This document shows, piece after piece, positions 25,939 through 31,403 of a DNA stretch of 31,403 nt. Origin of the DNA: Chara braunii. Lineage: Eukaryota; Streptophyta; Charophyceae; Charales; Characeae. The stretch spans positions 1,596,426 to 1,627,828 of the forward strand of contig BFEA01000253.1 in NCBI GenBank assembly GCA_003427395.1. Direction: 5' to 3'. Within the stretch, counting starts at the first letter, position 1. Each line of letters begins with the position of its first letter. The position numbers and the translations under genes are program-made. The notes under the pieces were generated by a model. It was not told where the DNA came from. It made no database searches and saw only the letters and a program-made list of their open reading frames with translations.

Positions 25939-26010
25939 TGGGGTTACTCTTCCGGAGAGCTACATTTTCGGGAGAGGTCTTACGGACCTTCGAGTTTCAT
26001 CCCAGCTTCC

Positions 26011-26183
26011 GGGGCCGAGGTCCCATAAGCACAGAGGATAGGATAGGATCGAATGCCTGAATGTGGACGTGTTTATGCAGAGATGCAGAAAAGCAGTTCG
26101 ATCTCGATTTCCTGCAGCTTTCGACAAACACGTCCAGATTCAGGCATTCGATCCGATCCTCTTTGCTAGTGGGACCACGCCCC
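26011..26183. repeat. F2 foldback element
   Basis: GGGGCCGAGGTCCCATAAGC ... GCTAGTGGGACCACGCCCC. Inner GCAGAAAAGCAGTTCGATCT is consensus-like. Confidence 0.9.
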
Positions 26184-26381
26184 GGAGCGGAGCTCAATGT
26201 GACAAAAACATACTTCAGTCAGACTGCTTCCCAAAGAGATTTTCACATTGCATTATACAAGCCGGACATTCCGGCATTCGAAATGTGTTCTTCAAAAACA
26301 AAAACAAAAAAAAAAAAAAAAAAAAAAGTGCGTATGTGGCAACTGTCACTTCATTTCCAGTACTGGGGCCGTGTCCCACTA

Positions 26382-26489
26382 CCGTTTTCACCCGAATAGA
26401 ACGCCCGTTCATTATCGCCGCATCTGGACTGAAAGTTGGGCCAAATGCAGCTATAATGACCGGCGGGCGGTCTATTCGGGTGAAGGCGG
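26382..26489. mobile_element. F1 MITE in an F2-like end
   Basis: TA at 26380-26381 and 26490-26491. Flanks read GGGGCCGTGTCCCAC|TA...TA|GCGG. Ends CCGTTTTCACCCGAATAGAA and TCTATTCGGGTGAAGGCGG. Confidence 0.88.
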
Positions 26490-26552
26490 TAGCGGGGGTT
26501 TAGTAGCTTAATTATGTTTCGTGTATTTTCTTTCCAACGTGGTGGTCCCACT

Positions 26553-26678
26553 AAGGGCCTCGCTGCACTACTCTCGACATGTGCAAAACGAGAGCGAATC
26601 TTCCGGTAGAATATGGAAAGATACACGGCCATGACTTTTGCCTTTTATGCATGTGGAGAGTAGTGCAGCGAGGCCCTT
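26553..26678. repeat. F3 foldback element
   Basis: AAGGGCCTCGCTGCACTACT ... AGAGTAGTGCAGCGAGGCCCTT, a perfect 20-bp-plus terminal inverted repeat. Inner CATGTGCAAAACGAGAG pairs imperfectly with CCTTTTATGCATGTGG. Confidence 0.9.
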
Positions 26679-26935
26679 AAGCAGGGCCGTCAGATGTTCA
26701 GATCGAATGGCAAGGGAGCCATGTATATTAGGGCCTCGCCACAGCACTGTCGAACCGAAAAAAGCACTAGTGCGTCTTCCCCAAAAAGCGGTCAGATGCA
26801 TCTGTTGCTATTCATAGGAACGGATGCATCTTGCCACTTTCTGTGGGAACATGCATTTGAACGTTTTTGGTTCTGGAGAGGCCCTTATTCGAAACCAGAA
26901 GAAAAGCTCGAGAAGTGGGACATGCATGACGCCTA
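26679..26935. other. Unassigned stretch with F3 scraps
   Basis: GGGCCTCGCCACAGCACTGT (26730) and GGAGAGGCCCTTATTC (26874) are inverted F3-like ends of a diverged copy. The middle is unrecognised. Confidence 0.4.
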
Positions 26936-27109
26936 GGGCGAGGTCCGACTACTACCTAGCAAAGAGGATTGGATAAATCCCCCGAATCTGGACGTGTTTT
27001 AGGCAGAGATGCCGAAAAGCATTTCACTCTCGATTTTCTGCACCTTTCCACCAAAACGTCCAGATTCGGGCTTTCCATCCAATCCTCTTTGCTCGTGGGA
27101 CATGGCCCC
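26936..27109. repeat. F2 foldback element
   Basis: GGGCGAGGTCCGACTACTAC CTAGCAAAGAGGATTGG ... CTTTGCTCGTGGGACATGGCCC. The left arm has a small CTAC duplication. Confidence 0.85.
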
Positions 27110-27184
27110 CGCAGAGCGGCCCGTTCCAGAGTGCACTGTGGCGAAAGGCACTCTCGAACGGGATCATTTCAGGGTCGGGAGCAC

Positions 27185-27372
27185 TAGGGAGGGGTATGGA
27201 GAGGGCCCTCATTTCATTTCCAACCTTGAAATAAGGGGGGCCTCTCCAGACCACTCCCAAAGAGGGACCTCATTTCATTTCCAACCCTGAAATGAGGGGC
27301 ATCTCCAGACCACTCCCAACTTTTTCTACGACTCGGGAGGGGTCTGGAGAGGGCCCTCATTTCCAACCAAGG
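27185..27372. repeat. Foldback/duplicated repeat with CATTTCATTTCCAACC
   Basis: GGGAGGGGTATGGAGAGGGC, then GGCCTCTCCAGACCACTCCC, a second CCTCATTTCATTTCCAACCC block, and GGGAGGGGTCTGGAGAGGGC at 27338. These are alternating inverted and direct copies of a ~60-bp arm. Confidence 0.75.
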
Positions 27373-27438
27373 CATGTAGCTTCTTCACTTGGCTCGGTGC
27401 CCCGAATGCACGCTATGAGCGACGAGAATTGAATCCGA

Positions 27439-27439
<1 letters not shown>

Positions 27440-27469
<30 letters not shown>

Positions 27470-27583
27470 ACTATACAATTTTTTTATTTTTTTTTTTCCC
27501 TATACTCTTCTCTCAACTTCTGTTTCTTTACGTTCTACTATACAATTCTTGATAGCATGCGAAAAAAGGGAAAAAGTGGACAA
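27440..27583. other. T-rich spacer
   Basis: ~27-base T run, then a second. CTATACTCTTCTCTCAACTTC resembles the 3' end of the SINE at 22.7 kb, so an eroded SINE tail is possible. Confidence 0.45.
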
Positions 27584-27880
27584 AGTTTTTTTTAAGGAGG
27601 GTAGGGGGAGGAAAGGGGGTAGCCCCCGAAAAAGTGGAAAACGTTTTTTTAAAGAAGGTTAGGGGGAGGAAAGGGGGTAGCCCTAAAAAGTGGACCAAGT
27701 TTTTTTGAAAGGAGGGTAGAGGTAGGAAAGGGAGTAGCCTCTAATCTCATATTAAAGGAGGGTGGGGGAGGAAACGGGGTAGTAGCCCTATTAAAGAAGG
27801 GTGGGGGAAGGAAAGGGGGTAGCCCTAAAAGTGGAAAACCTTTTTTTGTAAGGAGGGTAGAGGTAGGAAAGGGAGTAGCA
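27584..27880. repeat. Tandem repeat, ~35-62-bp units, six copies
   Basis: AAGGAGGGTAGGGGGAGGAA AGGGGGTAGCCC followed by a variable GTGGAAAACGTTTTTTT linker. Strongly purine-biased on the plus strand. Confidence 0.9.
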
Positions 27881-28161
27881 CCTAATCTCGGATTTTGCAT
27901 CCACAGGATTCGAACTATGGATCTGTTTGGCAACGGCTAGGATTTGAGTGTCTGTGGGCTCCTTGTGGAGTGAGGGCCCCGCTCCACTACTGACCGAAAT
28001 GCTCCCCTCTTTTGTGAGCAATCAAATCTCATGAGCAGTGTTCTCTCTAAAAACAAAACAAAAAAAAAAAAGACGTCTTGTGTTAAATCAATCTATAAGC
28101 TTCTCATACCACCCACTATCGTTGGTTGACAGAAAGAACTATGAGGAAATTCAGAGAGGAG

Positions 28162-28196
<35 letters not shown>

Positions 28197-28429
28197 CAAA
28201 ATGAGAACGAATCTGCCGCTAAAACATGGAAAGGTAAACCAGTAGCACTACCATATTTTCTGTCTTTTTTAAAGTTTTTTTGCCTTTGCTGAGTGGTATA
28301 GTGACGTCCACAGACACATACCAAAGGGCCCGCCGGTGTCATGGTGCGAGATCTCATCTTAAAGGCTACCGCACCCAAACCAGTCGCGCACAAAAAAAAA
28401 AAAAAAAAAAGAAAGTGGCCAGCCTGTAA
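27881..28429. other. Unassigned stretch with poly-A tracts
   Basis: A B-box-like GGATTCGAAC (27908, minus-oriented) lacks a convincing A box. Long A runs at 28161-28191 and 28391-28410. No gene. Confidence 0.45.
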
Positions 28430-28488
28430 CCTAAGCTGGCTGATGCTGTCAGTATTTTCCGGGGTGAATTGTGAGGTCCTCCAGCCGA

Positions 28489-28519
<31 letters not shown>

Positions 28520-28590
28520 TAATTTCTTTTATTATTATTATTATTATTTAATTTATTTTATTATTATTATTATTTATTTATTTTTTTCCC
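28430..28590. repeat. Dispersed repeat ending in (TTA)n, copy 2
   Basis: AAGCTGGCTGATGCTGTCAG, GGGGTGAATTGTGAGG, then TTA triplets at 28491-28576. Compare 23180-23398. Confidence 0.65.
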
Positions 28591-28799
28591 CCGGCCGATT
28601 TGACATCTATAATGAATTGAATTTGATCGTTACAGAAAAAAAAAAAAAAAAAAAGAACAGTCGCAAGGAAATAAAGGGAGTAAAAACATAAATAATAAAT
28701 TTGTCATTATTTCAATTTATTTGTGAATTTGTTTTTCCAAACACAGAGAAAAATGGTGAATTGTCGGCGAGTTATCTTTTCGTAACGACTTCAGTGATC
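28591..28799. other. Unassigned spacer
   Basis: A run at 28637-28654, then AT-rich sequence. Nothing recognised. Confidence 0.5.
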
Positions 28800-28923
28800 G
28801 GGCATCTCGCCACACCACTCTCCAAATGTGCAAAACGAGAACGAACTTCGCGCTAGAACATGGCCAGATGCACCCGCCAAATTTTGGTCTTTTTCACATT
28901 TCGAGAGTGGTGTGACGAGGCCC
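28800..28923. repeat. F3 foldback element
   Basis: GGGCATCTCGCCACACCACT ... AGTGGTGTGACGAGGCCC. AAATGTGCAAAACGAGA and TTTCACATTTCGAGAG are the inner arms. Confidence 0.85.
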
Positions 28924-28959
28924 ATAGAAATGGTGGAAAGATAGCGAAGCCCACTGTCC

Positions 28960-29097
28960 GCGAGTCGCACTAAGTAGCAGCGTTGAGTGTCCTCTCAACT
29001 CCTGAACCTGGACGTGTTTGTGGAGATGTGCGGTTGACGAAACTCAACGCCATTTCTGCACATTTCCACAAACACGACCACATTCAGTCGAAAGACC
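28960..29097. repeat. F2 variant (GTTGAG core), ends eroded
   Basis: CGCACTAAGTAGCAGCGTTG AGTGTCCTC ... GAACCTGGACGTGTTTGTGG ... CCACAAACACGACCACATTCA. Compare the composite at 29597-29860. Confidence 0.7.
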
Positions 29098-29099
29098 GC

Positions 29100-29312
29100 T
29101 AGACGCCCAACACATAGCCGCGCTTGCGCAGAAGAAGTATGTGTGAAAACGCTCTCGACAAATCCACATAGAATAAATCAATGAAGCACACATTCCATAG
29201 CTTTTTTTTTTTTCTTTTTTTTTTTTTTTGATGCAGAATGAACGGTCCCTTGGAGTCCCAGGTAGCTACGTACAATTCTACCGGAAGTCCATTCAATCCT
29301 GGGCACTTTCCA
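29100..29312 (-). pseudogene. LINE reverse transcriptase N-terminal fragment
   Basis: The minus strand reads GKCPGLNGLPVELYVATWDS then KGPFIL, matching the 'GK(S/A)PGxDGLPxEFY...GP' block that opens the RT domain of many LINEs (aspartate replaced by asparagine). A ~26-base poly-A/T tract at 29203-29229 splits it from LWNVCFIDLFYVDLSRAFSH ILLLRKRGYV, whose LLLRKRGY fits the following 'xLLxKKGD' block. Probably from a LINE distinct from, or the missing 5' part of, the one at 10.8-12.9 kb. Inactive. Confidence 0.6.
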
Positions 29313-29430
29313 TAGCTTTAGCTATGGCACCTCCGTCATCACGACCGAGGACGTGGCGCCGCATCCCAGACTAAGGTAGTTTCGCTCGCCGCGCGTCCCC
29401 GACTACTTGTTTTCTTTTTTCTTTTTTTTA

Positions 29431-29956
29431 ATTGCGGGGATCACATCGAAACTATTCACCAAATTCGTGTTTTCTTTTTTTTTTTTTTTTTTTTTTTGGC
29501 CCGCAAAATTGCGCGGATCACATCGAAACTATTCACCAAATTCGTTTTTTTTTTTTCTTTTTCTTTTTTTTTGGCCTTGCGGGGCCAACTTGCCCCGGGG
29601 CCAAGTCCCACTAGGTAGCGGCGTTGAGTGTCCTCAACGCCTGAATCTGGTCGTGTTTGTGGCAATGTGCAGAAATGGCGTTGAGTTTCGTCAACCGCAC
29701 ACCTCCACAAACACGTCCTGAATCGCCTGAATCTGGTCGGTCGTGTTTGTGGAAATGTGCAGAAATGGCGTTGAGTTTCGTCAACCGCACATCTCCACCA
29801 ACACGTCCAGATTCAGGCGTTCAAGGACACTCAACGATGCTAGTGGGACTCGGTCCCGGGGCAAGTTGCCCCGCAAGGCCAACAACAAAAAAAAACAAAA
29901 AACAAAAAAACAAACCGAATTTGGTGAAGAATTTCGATGTGATCCTGAGGCAAAAG
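29431..29956. mobile_element. Composite nested foldback (F6 arms around duplicated F2)
   Basis: The left F6 arm is present twice (GGATCACATCGAAACTATTC ACCAAATTCG at about 29439 and 29515), each followed by a T run. The right arm GAATTTGGTGAAGAATTTCG ATGTGATCC (29916-29944) is preceded by an A-rich run. Inside, GGCCTTGCGGGGCCAACTTG CCCC pairs with GGGGCAAGTTGCCCCGCAAG GCC. At the centre is an F2 variant (29597-29860) with its ~95-bp core duplicated. Confidence 0.8.
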
Positions 29957-30099
29957 GTAGGAATTATGAAACAAGTATACTATCTATCCGCTGGAAATTA
30001 ACTCTGTTTCCAATCCTTCGATAGCGCCCCCCCCTTACAGAGTTCAAAAACCGAATTAATTTCGAGAGGACAGCTGCGATGGTCGGTTGCTCCAAAGAA

Positions 30100-30112
30100 A
30101 AATAAGTATGAA

Positions 30113-30152
<40 letters not shown>

Positions 30153-30160
30153 CCACTGGA
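30100..30160. other. Poly-A tract and spacer
   Basis: ~35-base A run (30114-30149) in otherwise unassigned sequence from 29957 to 30243. A frame pair here is homopolymer-driven. Confidence 0.7.
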
Positions 30161-30243
30161 AATTAAGTCTGTACAAAAAAAAAACTCTTGACGGAGAACT
30201 CTGGTAGCCGGAATTGGAAACGCCGCAAGTAACCGGTAATCCC

Positions 30244-30470
30244 TCTTCCATCGAACACAACGCACCCTGATCATGAATGTATACAACCTGCATTTACGGT
30301 CCGATTCAGTTCCGATGAAAGAGAGAAGTGTGTATTTACGGTGTGATCACGAACGTATACACGGTCTGATCATGCATGGCTTACTACAGTCGGATCATGA
30401 ATGTATACAACCTGTATTTACGGTCCGATTCAGTCACCATGAAGGGGATCGCAAAATGTGCTCGGCAGAA
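30244..30470. mobile_element. F1 variant-B arms, duplicated and degenerate
   Basis: CATCGAACACAACGCACCCT GATCATGAATGTATACAACC TGCATTTACGGTCCGATTCA GT, then the same arm again at about 30389-30435. No complete right terminus. Confidence 0.65.
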
Positions 30471-31100
30471 GATGCTAATCAAAGTGCTCAAGTCTGACAT
30501 GTGTTCGTTGTCACGCTGTGATGACGCTCAAAACTCAGCCACGAGTCAAAAAAAAAAAAAAAAAACTCGGCCACGACAAAGCGGTAGCCGAATCTTTTTT
30601 TTTTTTTTTCTTTAAGTTAGCCGTGACTGAATGTATACAAGCTGTGTATTTACGGTCTGATTCCGTCACGACGTCTTCGTAGTCGTGACTTGCATTAAAA
30701 ACCATACAATCGACTTTAAAAATCGAAGTCGATAGAAACCAATGAACGACAACACAAAGCCGTAGCCAAATGATCCCCAAATCTTTTTTTTTTTTTTTTT
30801 TTTTTTTACGCTAGCCAAGTCAAAAACAAATACGTGAAAAAAAAACCACTGATGAAGTACAATATGCGAGCACTTCACAGGGATGGCCCCCCCCTCTGTT
30901 TCCACGGCAGTTCCCACGGCAGCCACGCCGTAGTCTCCTTTTTTTTGGGGGGCGGGGGAACGATCGATACTTGGGACTTCCTCGAGAGCAACGTCACTCG
31001 ATTTATAATTCGAAGGAAAAAAAAAAGAAAACCGCGATCTAGACACGTGGCAATCTTAGGCTACACAAGAGTGGCCCGGGACCCTTTTTTTTTTTTTTCC
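30471..31100. other. Unassigned, homopolymer-rich stretch
   Basis: One more F1-B arm (GAATGTATACAAGCTGTGTATTTACGG, 30629), T/A runs at 30548, 30595, 30784 and 31085. Minus-strand frames lack any recognisable domain. Confidence 0.5.
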
Positions 31101-31146
31101 TTTTGAATTCGGTAAAGAGTTTCGATCTGACCCCGAAGCAAAAGTT
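31101..31146. repeat. Solo F6 arm
   Basis: GAATTCGGTAAAGAGTTTCG ATCTGACCCCGAAGCAAAAG, same orientation as the right arm at 29916. Confidence 0.75.
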
Positions 31147-31159
31147 GTTCCTTTTTTTT

Positions 31160-31403
31160 TCTGCATCACATAAATCTTTTTTCGGATTTTTCTTTTTTTC
31201 TGCTGGGACCTTAGTTCTTTTTTCGGATTTTTCTCTTTTTTTGGTGGGACCTTAGTTTTTTTTTTCGGATTTTTCTCTTTTTTTGTTGGGACCTTAGTTT
31301 TTTTTTTTGGATTTTTCTCTTTTTTTGCTGGGACCTTAGTTTTTTTTTCCGGATTTTTCTCTTTTTTTGCTGGGACCTCAGCTTTTTTTTGGATTTTTCT
31401 CTT
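31160..31403. repeat. Tandem repeat, ~40-43-bp unit, running off the window
   Basis: Units TTTTCGGATTTTTCTCTTTT TTTGCTGGGACCTTAG repeat at least five times with small changes. The array continues past the window end. Confidence 0.93.

Noticed and set aside
27900-27960. tRNA-like B box (GGATTCGAAC) on the minus strand
   Set aside because: T-arm pairs, but no acceptable A box or other stems; not called.

Overview
This window is nuclear eukaryotic DNA from a large, repeat-choked genome. It has no bacterial operon structure, no ribosome-binding sites, dozens of homopolymer and microsatellite tracts, a 15-base N gap inside poly-A, and hundreds of bases of tRNA-derived SINE, LINE, Penelope-like and foldback/MITE sequence. 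The one piece of convincing host coding sequence is on the minus strand: a 246-bp exon encoding most of a PAS domain (9679-9924) and a ~94-bp exon encoding a coiled-coil linker (3210-3303). Both have splice signals and compatible phase (0/0). Read together they look like the PAS-to-kinase helical linker of a plant-type hybrid histidine kinase. That, the PIF/Tourist-like and MULE-like foldbacks, and the plant-like LINE suggest a streptophyte, perhaps a charophyte alga such as Chara. This taxonomic guess is inference from remembered family resemblance, not a search result.

Layout. 1-3.2 kb: simple repeats, a 29-31-bp tandem repeat and foldback elements. 3.2-9.9 kb: the inferred 6.4-kb intron between the two exons. 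It contains a MULE-like foldback, a tRNA-like repeat, a 1.78-kb GC-rich inverted-repeat transposon with a possible transposase remnant, a ~185-bp dispersed unit hit twice by a TA-target MITE, and a Penelope-like reverse transcriptase remnant broken in motif B and inverted. 9.9-13 kb: a duplicated exon edge, foldbacks and a 5'-truncated LINE with a zinc-knuckle tail and poly-A. 13-20 kb: foldbacks, an unrecognised coding remnant interrupted by a MITE, a tandem ~425-bp repeat carrying two type III hammerhead ribozymes, an AT-rich island, and a third, diverged hammerhead. 20-31.4 kb: densely nested hairpin elements, a full SINE with 13-bp target duplications, a second LINE fragment and terminal tandem arrays.

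Repeat families are named here for convenience. F1: TA-target MITE of ~105-115 bp, termini CCTTCTTCCCCCGAATACAA. F2: ~150-175-bp hairpin, ends GGGGCCGAGGTCCCACTAGC / GCTAGTGGGACC. F3: ~120-bp hairpin, ends GGGCCTCGCTGCACTAC. F4: hairpin with ends GGGATAGTTTGCAAAATACC. F6: arm sequence with the 'CACCAAATTCG' motif. F7: ~185-bp unit. F8: hairpin with 'GTGAGTATGCCC' ends. The hammerhead array, the split Penelope-like RT, and the repeated use by F1 of one target inside F2 are the most interesting features. No complete protein-coding gene, rRNA or functional tRNA is supported.
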